Assembly (NCBI GenBank): GCA_013339895.1
Contig: JABACO010000008.1
Span: 2,463,618 to 2,527,617, forward strand
Length of the DNA: 64,000 bases
Direction: 5' to 3'
Source of the DNA: Ephydatia muelleri
Lineage: Eukaryota > Porifera > Demospongiae > Spongillida > Spongillidae
Part shown: in pieces, positions 23,818-36,700 of the stretch
How the letters are laid out: the number at the start of each line of letters is the position of its first letter
Position numbering within the stretch: position 1 is the stretch's first letter
Program-made: the position numbers and the translations under genes
The notes under the pieces: generated by a model
Told to the model about the DNA's origin: nothing
Databases searched by the model: none
What the model saw: only the letters and a program-made list of their open reading frames with translations

Positions 23818-23828
23818 TATTTAAAAAA
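23818..23828 (+). promoter_or_regulatory. TATA-like box of the secreted-protein gene
   Basis: TATTTAAAAAA lies about 60 bases upstream of the ATG at 23880. It is preceded by two copies of AAGGCCTGCGAGATTGTA. The role as promoter is positional inference. Confidence 0.35.
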
Positions 23829-23879
23829 CCCCGCAGTTGTGCCTTTTGCAGAAATAGAAAAGGTTGAACCAATCTTACT

Positions 23880-24608
23880 ATGCATCAGAGCATGAAGATC
23901 TTGTGTGCGTTCTTGGCACTAGGTTGCAGCATTGCCCTCGCACATCCTTCGAAAATAAGGATGGAATATGAAGACGAAGTATCCTCTGCTGCGGGTAAGT
24001 GCAACACAAAACTGAATATGTATCCATGCTTTAAGTTACTCATTTATATTCTATGCAGTTTGCGGCGATAAAAATTGCCCCTTCTTTCCCTGTGCGCTTG
24101 CGTCGTGTCCAAAGTTCTCCACAGCCGTGTGTGTAAACGACTGTGCTACGTGCACTGCGCACTTTTACCTTTTCACATATAACGGTGGTAACATTCCGAT
24201 AATCCAGGAAGTAACCTCAAGTTGTGGTGAGCCATATCATTAATCAGTGCGCATGCATATTTTTCACAACGCAGTAGTACACGGTAATAGAATGTACCAC
24301 CAAGCTTGCTGAGGTTTATTGCATGAAACCTTGTGAATGCAATTTGCATATGGACATGTATATCTGCATTACAAAAACGCATGCTTTGATATTGAACTTT
24401 TTCTTATGCAGATCCTTGTGCTACAGTGAAATGCAGCGCGGGGAGGCAGTGTTATTTAGATAGTAAACTCGCACCATACTGCGCCAGCCCGTGCAGCGCC
24501 ACATTCACCTGTCCCGCTGGGTTCTTTTGCCAGAAATATCCAAATATATGCGAGGAGGGACTCGAAATGACCGGATGTGGATATTATGGCTACTGTTTGA
24601 AGAATTAG
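23880..24608 (+). CDS. Secreted cysteine-rich protein, three exons, 159 aa
   Basis: Exons 23880-23994, 24059-24226 and 24412-24608 are joined by GT-AG introns with consistent phase 1. The N-terminus has a signal peptide (MKILCAFLALGCSIALA; the second Met, at 23892, is an equally good start). The mature part is dense in cysteine. Exon 2 holds a C-rich module with the core CVNDCATCTAHFY. Exon 3 starts DPCATVKCSAGRQC, resembling the start of follistatin/Kazal-like modules, and ends CGYYGYCLKN. Extracellular action is likely. The molecular role is unknown, and I do not assign it to a named family. A piece of its 3' end is duplicated at 28527-28715. Confidence 0.85.
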
Positions 24609-25236
24609 AATACATGTATTTTTTGACAGCTTCATGTTTTGCACGGCCCTCAGTTTCAACCTATACTAGAAGTGTATGATATTCTATGTTGTGTAGACAT
24701 ATGAAAATTGGATCAGTTGTACGTCTTCTGTCATACCGGCAAGGATTTAATTACATGAACAGTACCGTCCAAATAACGTTCTCTAACGTTGTAATGGTAC
24801 GTACGTACGTTGCACGGCGTAACCGTATTGCGTCACGGTGCAGCTTTTTATTTATTTATTTTAATTTTTTACCATAATATTCACATACATAGAAAAAACT
24901 AAAGGAAACAAAACATATAAGTCTATTGTGAAAGTAGAAGGACTTCTCTTGACACCAGGTCAAGAGGAGGTTGTGTAGCAGACATATAATGGCCATGCCC
25001 CTCGAATGCACATAACTGAGCTTCGCAGTAACGAGTAGGCAAGACGGCATCTCAACCACATAGGGGTTAAGCTATAGGCCTGGTTCCATTTAGCAGAGAG
25101 CTGAGAGGCCAGGCGCTTATAGCTTGTTGTGGCTTGAGGCCCAAGGCCACCAGTGCAAGAGAGAACGTTTGACCAACGCATACGCCGTATATTTATTTTA
25201 ACCGTTGCACGGTGTTGACCGTGTTTAAAATGTGAC
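24609..25236. other. Downstream flank of the secreted-protein gene
   Basis: This holds the 3' untranslated region (its first about 130 bases recur at 28.6 kb) and unclassified sequence. No gene is seen. Confidence 0.4.
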
Positions 25237-25554
25237 TCACGTGCACGGTGACTCAGTGGTCTCGTCATCTTTCTCCATTTGTTCATCAGCGAAGCGCTTA
25301 ATCTCAGGTGTTATTTTCGACGGCCTACCACTGCCGCATTGACGCCTTATGCACCCGGCTGTTTCAACGAAGCGCTTTATGAACTTGTAAATTCCACGTC
25401 GAGAAGCCACCAGGCCCCGCCCTTCAAGCACTTTTGGGTGAACGATAGCCCTTAAATTGGTAGAAGAGAATGCGCAACTTTTTGTAGGTTGAAATACGCC
25501 GTTATAGCCACGAGGGATTGACGTATCAACCACTGTGCATTTGTTAAGATGCAC
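25237..25554 (-). pseudogene. Tc1/mariner-like transposase N-terminal fragment
   Basis: The minus-strand frame has a helix-turn-helix stretch ending CGSGRPSKITPEIKRF followed by EQMEKDDETT. This arrangement is typical of the paired-like DNA-binding part of Tc1/mariner transposases. The catalytic DDE/D domain is absent, because the frame stops after about 105 codons. It is a relic fragment. Confidence 0.5.
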
Positions 25555-26025
25555 TACCGTTCTTTTAGAAGGCTTTTAAAACGAATAGGGTGTTGAAATA
25601 TGTAGGAGTATAGAAGGAAGACTTTAACCACAAGTACTTATCTTACCTACTCTTGCAGAAGCATTTCAAAAGCAAAACGGGGAGTTATTTGGGTTGGTTC
25701 TTATCATGAAACTCTCATAGCCTCTCTACAATGGATCAAGATAAGTTAGAAGGAGTACCAGTACACAAACTTGATGCTGAGAGAATTGTTGGCTTTATAG
25801 TTATGAATTATCAAGTAGTGAATCAAAGCAGTTAAGTATACAGCTTCGTGAAAACAATTTAAATGTGCAGCACATGATTTAATTCATAATACTGTTACAG
25901 TAGCATACAAAGCATATTCCAGAGTAGCCAAATATGTAATCCTGAATTGTGCCTCAAATGGGCTGCTAAACAAGAGGATTTAAAGAAAAGAATATCTTGT
26001 AGACAAATAAATTTCTAATCTACCC

Positions 26026-26274
26026 TTGGACAGGAGGAAAAACAAGGATCTTGAGAAAATTAATGGCTTGGGTGGACCATTTACAATGTCAAGCCAGGTT
26101 GATGAGTATCTGAAATCTGATGACAGCAATAAGGTTGCAAGATGTGCATATGGAAGTGAGATATACAAGAGACACATCACTATCAATGCGAAGGACAGTG
26201 ACATTTTTGGACTAATGAAGAATCACAGAAGATATAGTGGAGAAACATATGTTAAGCTGTACATGGACTATTAA
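26026..26274 (+). other. Open frame of unknown function, possibly a terminal exon
   Basis: A frame preceded by an acceptor-like TTGGACAG reads KDLEKINGLGGPFTMSSQVD and ends with a stop at 26272-26274. Composition is protein-like, with charged helices. The family is not recognised; it may be a remnant of a transposon-encoded protein. A short ATG frame at 25732 (MDQDKLEGVPVHKLDAERIV) lies 300 bases upstream in the same direction. Confidence 0.25.
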
Positions 26275-26743
26275 TTTCACTTGCTGATGTGACTACAGAT
26301 GATCTTGACAGAGCAATAGATATATTTGTGCAATATTATACATGCATGTAATCAACAAGAATTCAATATGACTTCACCATATGAAAGTACAATAAACAAA
26401 TCAATTAGCTTATTATAAATGACCGTCCTTGTGCTTCTGTGTTTCTTCATTGTACAATCCCTATATTGTGCTCTTGCTCTTTCTAATATCGAAAATTAAG
26501 GCAGTATATTACTAGTACACACACCTAATCCCTAGTTTATATTTACTGCTGTATGGTTTCATGGTGTGATATATATATATACGCATACATGTATAGATCC
26601 GTGTTTTGTAAAACTTCAATGATACTGTATCATACTGTACAGGGGGGTTACTCTTACTTAGTATTGAAAATTAAAATACATGTTTTCCCAATGTTTCTTA
26701 ATCCCCTCCATATTTTGAGAGGGGTGAAAACAAAATAGTTCTT

Positions 26744-26745
<2 letters not shown>

Positions 26746-26780
<35 letters not shown>
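26746..26780. repeat. (AC)n microsatellite
   Basis: An uninterrupted AC dinucleotide run of about 17 units. Confidence 0.95.
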
Positions 26781-26781
<1 letters not shown>

Positions 26782-27129
26782 TGTACACACACCCAATGAT
26801 GAATACCTTAATATTTGGCCAGAGAACAAATTTTTAAATCAGCATGCAATGCAGAATTTTTTCAATTGTGCAGTACAATTTTGAAACTGCAAAGTACAAT
26901 CTTGAAACTGAGCACATTTACAAATTGCATGGACTTCAACATTCTCCCAGCATTCATAAATCTGCTGTGATCATAGCACAGTGATGTAATTGTATCATAC
27001 ATTCAAGATTGGGCGGAAAAATGATCTCAGCAGGTGTCATAAAACCCGCAAGCAAAAATGTCAACCTGTGGATTAAAATGCAAGCAACATAAATATTGCA
27101 CCAATACAATTATTGAAGAATTTTCCTAC
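26781..27129. other. Unassigned sequence
   Basis: No gene or element is recognised. Confidence 0.4.
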
Positions 27130-27206
27130 CACTTGCACCAGATATTCCTTGTACTTCTGAAACTAATTCATAATCACCACCTAGGAGAAACCGTATTTTC
27201 TTGCCT
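27130..27206 (-). other. Candidate 77-bp exon on the minus strand
   Basis: Bounded by CATTTCAG at its 5' side and GTAGGA at its 3' side. One frame is open and reads KKIRFLLGGDYELVSEVQGI then SGAS, with symmetrical phase 1/1. It resembles a conserved block in transposon-derived proteins of marine invertebrates, but I cannot name the family. No partner exons were located. Confidence 0.3.
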
Positions 27207-28526
27207 CTGAAATGAATAAGATTAGATCTTGTGAAAAATAAAGTCTAATATCACAGTCTCACCTCCAAACTACTCATTCAAAGAAGCTATTTGTAGAGAC
27301 TATCGTTCTAAACAGATCTTCAAATTCACTAAAGAGTCCTGATGAGAAAACATTGCTACAATACACATTATCTCATCAGAATTAGGTGTAGCAACATTCA
27401 GAAGTTTGAGACAATGGAAGGAGGAACTCATGTTTATTTCAATTAGAGCACTTGCTCTTAGTCACATTTTCTGCTCACTAGATGCACAATGATGTACCTT
27501 CTTATCGCTCTAATCTTGTTTCAGGGAATAATAAGGTTAGCCTTCAGTGCAATGACTCCTCTGTTGAAACAGAGTCCCGGCATCCACTCTGTGACGTCAA
27601 TTCATCTAACATCCTGGAACATGCCTCGACAGCTAGTACAACTTATTTCTTGTGAAAACTGAGCAGTTGCATTACATCCACTGACATGTTGTCATACCTT
27701 CGCTAAGTACTGAACACTTCTTTTTACAGTTTTGGCTGATGCAGAACCTGATGGAACGGATGGGTTAGTCAACGTTGTAATCCGATTGGCTATTACATCT
27801 ATTATAGATAGAGAATAAGAAAATTTGATGTATTGATCTGTTTATAACAAGATACAGACAATTTAACAACTATTACATCCTTATCAGGTCTCATAGAAAG
27901 GGAATGCTTACTCAAATTTGCTTGCAAAGCAGACTCTAACTTTGAAGTGGTGTACAGTCTGGATGGAGAATAATTCCTTCAATAGCACTTGCGATGAGCA
28001 AATAATTACAGCTGCTATTCAAATGGTGTTTATAATGACCAAACCCCAAGGTTCTTGAACAATTCGCACAAGTTATTTATTTTATAGCATCCTGCACAAG
28101 GTTGCTTGCTGGAGACACTTGAAAGTGTTCCAGAGGTGTTCAACCATGAGCAACAGCACTGGAAACATATAACTGCACCACAGTTAATTAATTCTACTGG
28201 ACTGTTCAACAGCATTCAGCATTAGAGATGCTCTGCATTTATTGATAACTGTTTATCCGATACTGTGGCATAATAGAAGTGTATGGAACAAGTGGATAAG
28301 GTGCAATACATCCAGGTGACTAATGACAACATGGACATCTTTGATTGATGGTCTGCTTTTCTCTTTGGCCTTCCACAAAATTGAAGATCTTCACCAGTAC
28401 TGCACCTGTCCTCCAAGTGTGGTCCTCAGCCACAGAACACAGGTGTTTTATGCTTGTAGACCTTTTCATCTTTTAGGGCTTTCGTGTACGTTTTTACAGC
28501 AATACATCATGGCTTTCAAAAACTTA
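27207..28526. other. Unassigned sequence
   Basis: No convincing exon or element is seen. Confidence 0.4.
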
Positions 28527-28715
28527 GTGACGAAATGACCGGAGCGGATACTACGGCTACTGTTTGAAGGATTACAATACATGCATGTACTTTGACAGCT
28601 GCATGCTATGCAAGACCCTTAGTTTCAGCCTATACTAGAACGGTATGAAATTCAGCTTTGGTACGACATATGCAAATTGGTTTATTGTCCTGTCCCGACT
28701 AGGTTTTAATTACAT
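28527..28715 (+). pseudogene. 3'-end fragment of the secreted cysteine-rich gene
   Basis: From GAAATGACCGGA onward this matches the last about 42 coding bases and about 130 bases of 3' flank of the gene at 24567-24750 (GGCTACTGTTTGAAG, then CTATACTAGAA and GACATATG). The Cys codon of ...TGCGYYGYC is changed and the terminal stop is altered. It is a truncated duplicate. Confidence 0.75.
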
Positions 28716-30660
28716 GTATAGCATGCATATGATTATGGAGTGTGGCATAAAATATTACAGTGATTTTAGTTGAAGTGTGTTCAGCGCCATTGAACAGCGC
28801 CAAATGTGTGTGTGGGGGGGAGGGGGGAGGCACATACAAGTTCATTGCATGTTTCTGCAGATAACAATGAAGCGGGTCAGTAACCGCATGCAGGTTCTGT
28901 CTTTACACCACTGGTTCAACATGTCCTGAGCAGTGCAGGCCCTTACATCTTTAGGGCAAGAGTGGCATTAGGTGAGTCTTTCAGTGCAGCATACCTGTGG
29001 ATCCTGCTCTGAAGAGTTAGCAAACTCACCAGCCTGAGCCTCGCCCCTTCACTTGGCTAGCCCAGGACTGGCAACCAGGTCTTCCAGCATGTGGGCAACA
29101 TCTCACTGGTACCGACTTAGCCTTGGGAGATGGGTGGAGCCAGCACTAAACTCACATGTCCAAAAGTACCCCAGCATGACCTAATGTTGTGGCAATCGGT
29201 CAAAGACAGAGAGGAGACGGCTCAAAGGGGGGAGGAAGGGGGGGAGGGGTCTGCTTCACACATGTGCAATTCATGACACACATATGCACACCCCAGCACA
29301 TAAGTACAAGTGCACACACACAAACACACTTATGCATACAGTATTACAGGCATAAATACAGCATATGCACATGCGTACACAGCAGTACAGTAGTAACACA
29401 ATAACACACAGATATTTATTGTTCATTCAGTTCTTTGTCCACTTCACTGCACTATGCATAGACATGAAATTTAGAAATACAAATAAAGCATGATTAGCTT
29501 TTAGTAGAACAAGTACACTGTGAGGTCCAAAATGTAATACTGACAACAAATTCTAGGCTCTATAGAATTGCTGCATCTCCTTAACATTACAGATCAGAAA
29601 ATTGAAGTCGGTTGTGCATGTACCTCAGCTAAATTAGGTTCTGTATAGAGCAAATAACAGTGTCACATGGATCAGATTGATGACACTAACATAGGGGTAG
29701 CTAGAAGAAAGATGATCTACTAAATGCGATACAAAGAGCAACTGCTGTTGATCATACAAACGTTTTCATATTCTGGATAGCTTCCCTCTTTACAAGCCTA
29801 ATGGGGGATACCTAGGAATATGTGTACAAATTAGACATACCTCTGTACAACATTTCCTGCTCATGGATTTACAGTGTGAAATTTAATTCGTGTCACTAAG
29901 CACTATTGTACAATATTTAAACACTAACATATTGTCACGTTAACGCTTGCCTTGGACTGCCAAACTTGAAAGGGGGTATATGTTACCCAGTGTCTCAAGA
30001 AGTACCACAGCAATTCAGAATATTGATTGCGGGCCCGAAAGAGCGCGCTGCCGAATTTTGTGCGCCTTTTGCTCACGAAATCGTAAGTGGACCGATTTCT
30101 CATACGAATGATCTCTGCGTGATAATTGGGATGCACAAGAAGTAATCCGCGATCAAAATCGCACGCGCACGCACAATTTTCACAAACCACGTACGCAAGT
30201 GGTGTACATGTAATGGCTGAGGTTGTGCATATTTTGCATGTTACAACGAGTGTTACAAAATTAAAAATTAAAGAACACAAGGTTAGTGTACTCTGAACTG
30301 AATCAGAGCCAAAAAGAAAGCATGACTGATGCACCCCGCACTATGCATGGCCTTGCCTTTCAGCAGTGCATGGAACAGAACATCTCATTTCCATCTTTAA
30401 AAAATGGCGTGGCTTTACTGATTAGGACTACTGAGGCAATAAACGTTACTTGGATGTTACTTCTGGCAGATATATAGCACGCTTTTCTGTAAAACGCATT
30501 GTCGTGTCTATTTGCCATCATCTTGCTAAAATCATCGTCTTATATCTGCCACCCCACTCGGCTACGATTGCAATGATTTCGGTCTCACACAACTTTCACA
30601 TAGTACATAGTCTCGTCCCCAGCCTGATATGCATTCGCAATATATATAATCTCCGCTTAT
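28716..30660. other. Unassigned sequence with simple repeats
   Basis: Contains G-rich tracts near 28810 and 29230 and CA-rich sequence at 29270-29410. No gene is recognised. Confidence 0.4.
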
Positions 30661-33525
30661 GCCAATACAAGAAAGGAGCTAATGGCAGCGATGAAATCAA
30701 CGAACTTCACTACCCTGGAGAGGTTTCGGCAGAGGAAAATGGTCCCTGGAGAAGCGCTGCTAGTGTTCCTGCACGATCTAAAGCAGCTGCTGGAGCAAGC
30801 CATGCCCGGGCTCGACTCCGCTGACAAGGAACAACTCTTGCTGCATCGGTTTGTGGCGGGCCTTCCCTCGGCAATCAGCAAACAGTTACGAGCAACGGGG
30901 AATACCACTGAATTACGGTACCGTAGAGCGCGCGAAACTATTGAGCGCCCTGGAGAACGAGCAGCAGGTCGGCCGCCGCAGTAGCGTCTCCTAGCAACCC
31001 GACAAACGCGATTGTAGAGAAGTTGTCGGAGCAGGTAGCAGCTCTGACGGAGCAGGTTGCAGCACTGAGTGTGCTACAACAAAGAAAGCAGGAGGAGTTT
31101 ATCCCACGCACCGCACGGCCACCACTGGGTCACATCCGTCGAAATTGCCGTAATCTACCCGCAAATGAACCTCGAATCCGCGAGCAGTATCCGGAAAACT
31201 TCAGAGGGGTATCTGCAGAGGGCAACAGACACCCTGCGCGCCAGTAAGCCCACTTGAAGCAGTGTTCGTCACTTCCATCAGAAGCGGTGTCTCCGTGGTG
31301 GATGGACTGGTAGGAGGCATGATGGTGGAGGTGATGCTGGACTCCGGTTCTTCGGTATCGCTCGTCAGGCATGATATTGCCAAACGCTTCAACGGGAGGA
31401 CAAGTGCGGGCGATACGCCAAAGCTAAGGCTGGTCTCGGCAGGTGGAGTAGAGCTCCCCATTGCGAACAACGTCAAGGCGGCAGTGAAGCTAAGTGGCAA
31501 AGAAGAGGTACCAGAACACAGTTTCATCTGCAAGTCATCGCGGGCCATGACGTAATAACTAATTTATTACGTCATGGCCCGCCATCCTTGGGGTTTGCAG
31601 CAACAAGGTCAGTACTGGACTTCACTACCTCGCCCGTGTCAGTCACCGTTGCTAGGCAGAAAAGGCCGGCACCTGTGAGCGCAGCACCTGGACCAGCACC
31701 ACTACCAGAACCAGAAGCACTGCAGGCAATACGGAAAGGAGAGAGAGAGAGAGAGAGAGGAGAGAGAAGGTGTGCATCGTGGCATCCCTGGAAGACCCCA
31801 GCTTCAGATGAGGTGGACGAGTGTGTAATACCAATTTTCAATGAGTTCGCAGATGCTGAATTCCCGGGATTTGTCAAGCCTTGCTTTGAAGAGACAGTGC
31901 GACAGGCAAGAGACCGATTTGTCAATACCCCTGGGCTGACCAAGCTGGCCTGTCATCAGATAGACAGCGTGGAGTCTCCAGCAAGAGTCCCACCCAGAAG
32001 GATACCAGCACACTTTCAGCAAGAAGTTCAGGAGCAGATGAATGATATGCTGAAGAAAGGGATCATTGTTGAAAGCAGCAGCTCGTGGCTAGCACCTGCA
32101 GTCTACACCAGGAAGAAAAAAGGAGAAATCCGACTGTGTATGGACTACCGCGAAGCAAACAAGAGGACAAGAAAGGACACCTACCCACTTCCCCTGATTG
32201 ACGAAGTCCAGGACCGCTTGTCAGGGGCAACCGTCTTCAGCAAGTTGGACCTCCAGTGTGGGTACAGGCAAGTACCAGTGGACCCAAAGGACCAAGAGAA
32301 GACAGCATTCTCACCTGGTCCTGGAATGGGACTGTTCCAGTTCACAAGGACTTATGTGGGGCACCCAGCACATTCCAGAGACTCATGGATGTGGTAATGC
32401 GAGGACTGCCATTTGTCACCGCCTACATCGATGACGTTCTGATCCACTCAGTGAACGAGGAGCTGCACAAGAGCCATCTGGAGCAAGCATTCCAATGATT
32501 GAAAGAGGCAGGACTGACCCTCATAGGAAGCAAGTGTCAGATGGGAATGGCACAGGTGACATACCTTGGGCACACCTTCTTCAGAGAAGGAATGTCGCCA
32601 GATAGCAAGCAAGGTGGAAGTGGTAGTAAACTGGCCCCAGCCAAAGGATGAAGCAGAGGTGCGGCGATTCCTTGGACTTGCTTCATACTACCACAAGTAC
32701 ATCGACAAGTTTGCCGACATTGCAGCTCCACTACACCAGCTGACTCAGAAGGACACTCCCTTCCAATGGACACAGAAGAACGAAGAGTCATTCCAGAAGC
32801 TGAAGGCGTGCCTGACAGAAGCACCAGTCCTGGCATACCCACAGTTTGACAAGCATGCCAGCACTATGGTACTGCAGACAGATGCCAGCAACGTAGGGCT
32901 GGGAGCTGTCCTGGAGCAAGATCAGCGAGTGGTTGGCTATGCCAGTCGCACCCTCACCAAAGCAGAGGCCAACTACAGCGTGATCCAGCGTGAGTGTCTG
33001 GCAATTGTGTGGGCCACGAAGCAGTTCCGCCACTACCTTCTGAGAGGCACTTTCCAACTAATGACGGACCACGCTCCCCTGCAATGGCTGGGTGAGCAGA
33101 AAATGGAGGGCCTCCTGTGTCGCTGGGCTCTGGCAATACAGGAGTTCAGCTTTGAAATCGTGTACCGGAAGTGAACGACCAACGGAAATGCTGACACACT
33201 GTCGTGGAGGAGAGGACCAGACAGGGAAACACTCCATGCAGCCCTGACCACAGTGCATGCTTGCTTCACAGCAGAAGAGATCAGGCAGGCACAGCAGCAG
33301 GACAAAACGATCCTGCAGCTGTACAATGCACTCCATTCTGAGCAACGCCCTCCACACAGAGATTGGAAAAAACCACCATTGAGAAGATATGCCCAGCTCT
33401 GGTCACAACTTGACATGGTGGATGGAATTGTATGCAGGAAGTACCATCCAGGTCCTACTCTGACACCTTAGTGGTCACTGTGTTGCTGGAAGCATTGCAC
33501 CAGCAGGCCCTGACATGACTCCCAG
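30660..33525 (+). pseudogene. Decayed Ty3/gypsy retrotransposon
   Basis: Domain order on the plus strand is gag (30682-30984), a zinc-knuckle remnant (HIRRNC, about 31130), protease ([11 protein letters not shown], about 31335), RT (31588-32397, continuing in another frame with YIDDVLIHS at about 32424-32450) and RNase H (32566-33174; TDASNVGLGAVLEQD). A linker to the integrase follows, with a stop at 33172-33174. The integrase itself is missing and homology stops near 33525. At least five frame breaks are seen. No LTRs were found. It is the same lineage as the copy at 8955-11802. Confidence 0.8.
31738..31770. repeat. (GA)n microsatellite inside the Ty3/gypsy remnant
   Basis: A GA-repeat expansion sits in the interdomain linker before RT and adds Arg-Glu codons. 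Confidence 0.85.
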
Positions 33526-33730
33526 GCAGCCTGTCACACAAGGCGCTAGTTTACACCTTGGGTGTTAAGCAGGCACATGACATGCACACACACACACATC
33601 TAGAATGATCTAAAAATACCATTAGTAATATATATCGTGCATGTTTTGTGCAGATTCATTCTTGTTGCTGATCTGTTATTCGTGGCTGGGTGTGCGCACG
33701 TTATATTAGTACTACTTATTTACTGCCGTC

Positions 33731-36700
33731 ATGGCTGCGCAGATAGGCCTACTCTGTCGCAGGGTCCCTTTCCTCAGGAATTCGACACTCCACAATTCTG
33801 CCCCTTTCAAGGTGTATTCACTCTCTTCGAGCGAACACAGAACCTACAGTAGCCACGTGGTTGTGCAGTCTTCTGTGCGAGTGTCTCACAGGCGCAACGA
33901 GGCAACGAGAGAGTACTCGGATACCAGTACTGCCAAGGCTGCTGGCAGATCTGCAGGCAAATGGGTGCTCTACAAATACCTTATTGTGTTCGGCCTTCCT
34001 GCAGGAGTATTGTTTTATGTAAGTTCAGTGACAGTTGTACAATAGGGTTATCGTGCCCTTGGAGAGAGTATTCTTGTACTAGGATTCGAGCAAGTACTGT
34101 AGTGAAGATGATTCAAGTAGCTCTTTGTTTGGTGACTAGCGGGAAAAATAGTTTCAACTCCCCTTCCCCGCTCCCTAGTTATGTACTGTCATACTTCAAG
34201 GTTTGCGCGTGCTTTGAAATTGTACAGGTCTGAAATGACCTCTGCACTTCTTACGCACTGAGAATCGGAGTGTCGGTCATGGAGCTGTAAGGCGCTGAAT
34301 TTGTAATTAGCCATACATTTCAGCGCCTATTGGAAATTAGAAATTTTATGATGTACAGTGTATGCGCACGATCTCATGTAGACTAATGATTATCGAATAC
34401 ATGTAATACCACAATAGAGGCTAACTAAGGTTGGCTATTAAAGCAGTATGAAGTTAATTAACCCTAGCTGTTACCTGTATGTTTGAACAAATAACTGTAG
34501 TTTTAATGCTGCACTGTTTCTTTAGGTGAATAAATAGTACATTGCAATGAAGTCTGTGCTTTTACACCAGACCAACTATAATCTATTCATATAATATCCA
34601 TGTGCATTCATAATGAATAAAATGCATATCATCAGTATTGTACAGTGTACACCAATAGTTTGTCATTTTATACCTTGTTATTCAGTAATGTCATCCACAT
34701 CCACATTAGTATGTTTGGGCCATTTTCAGGTGTACTATCAGATGAAACGTAAGATGGACCAAGTCAAGAAAACAATTGATAGATACCGCCCAACTACCTT
34801 GATTAAAGAAGTGTCTCAAGGTACATATACAGTACACTGTAGTTTGCTTCAAAATATGCATGTTCATATATATTGTCCTTTATAGAGTACAAGTGTACAC
34901 TGTAGTGTGCATAAGATCAATGTGTAGTATTGTTCAGGCAATTGGCAAACCATAGCCATTGGTTTGGGTAACATTTCTGAGATCCTATGGATGGCACTGT
35001 AGCAATCTGTTATTATATAAAATGTGATAATGTAACAACATTGTGCATTCAATGATATTGATTGGAACTAATTACATGTGTGAGGTCATAAAAATGGGTT
35101 TGATACGTAAAGTGATCACATCCAATTGTCATAATCATGCATATATACGTAGGTACCTATGAATGTTAAGAGAACGTGAATGTTTGTTCGACTGTAGATT
35201 GTAAAGGTGTGTGCTGGAATATATTCAAACACTATTGAAGAAACTCATGTGAAATTTAAGTGGTCAGCCCGGACCAATTTTTTTACTCAAAAGTACTGGA
35301 TACAGTGTGTTCTTTTCGTTAGTAATTTTCCTGGAACCTCTCCAACAAATGTGTCCTAGACACTTTTGGAAATGTGAAAGCCGCCGCGCACACAACAGAT
35401 AAAACAGAACTGCTCTGCTATTATTTTTTTTTAAAACATTGATAATACTTGATGGGTTCAAATTTTTTGTGGGACTCCTGGACCGATGAAAAATCTCGTT
35501 ATCAAATTGTTTTAAGTTGAATTATTTGGCAATGAAAATTGGTGTTTTACAGTAGCTTATCCTCTTAAAATGTTAACAAACCACTAAAATCATTCATGCA
35601 TACTCGCAAATATGTCATTTTGGTTTAGTCTGATGCTAGGTATAGTGAGGTGACATGAAAAGGTTACATAATTACTTCAATATAAACACCAACACAATGT
35701 GTCTAAACAGGAGAAGTATGTGTTTCATCAATTGGGTATTGATTTAGTATTGATTAGTATTGATTAGTTATGATCACATAGGAAAGCATGCATTCTGGGA
35801 TGCACTTGTATAGAAAATGCATGTATAGCAGGAGCTCTAGAAGACGTGTCGCTAGAAGGCATGATGGATGAAAATTTAGATATTTGTACTCTGAGTGTGT
35901 AGTTCATACGAGTCAAGGTACACAAACATAACATCAGACAGACGCATAATTGAAGCAAAATAATGTGTAGAAATGCATTTTGTTACAAAGTGCATGTACA
36001 TTTACAGCTGCTTCATTTAAGGGTAGTGAGTGAGACATCTGTGCGATAACTTCAGTGGGTACAGTCCCTTTGGAACTGTTTGACATCACTGGTATGCACG
36101 CTTTAGAGAATTGGGAATGCAGGTCTTGATTAACGATAACTAGCTACTAGTTCATTTCTGTGGTTGTTGACTACAGTACATACATTTCTAATAGTGTACA
36201 GGTACACAGTTTACTTTGCCACAGTATGATTATAGTTACCTGTACCTGGTTTATGTTGATACATGATATGTTGTTAATGATGTACTGAAGAATGCAAGTA
36301 GCGATACATGTACATGTATGTACAGTGTTTATCTGTGCACCGCAATAGTGGATCCAGGGGAGGGGGTGCACACAACAGGCTCGTGTCTCTCTTCCTGTTG
36401 TACCTCCTAGCTGCTGTGAGAGGGAACACCCATCTTTTATCACACCCTCAGTTGCACCCCTGTCCCCACCCCCTACATGGATCCCCACTGCACCCTGTTT
36501 GCAACAATAAGAGAGCAGGTTATCTATTGTTGCAGAGTGCGAGAGGACACCACATTTCAAACAAAGGAAACTGTATGAACAAAGGTTGTATTGGATGGAG
36601 AGACCTATCCATGGTTGCTTCTCCAAAACACAACCATGGATAGATCAACCCAATCAGGCCTAAAAACTCAAGTCTGGGGCAAATTTTCAGCCATCTTTAT

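Noticed and set aside
36171..36643. Long frames on both strands inside the OPA1-like block, repeated at 54536-54922
   Set aside because: Composition is not protein-like and both lie in the intron between OPA1-like exons 2 and 3. They are conserved only because the whole block is duplicated.
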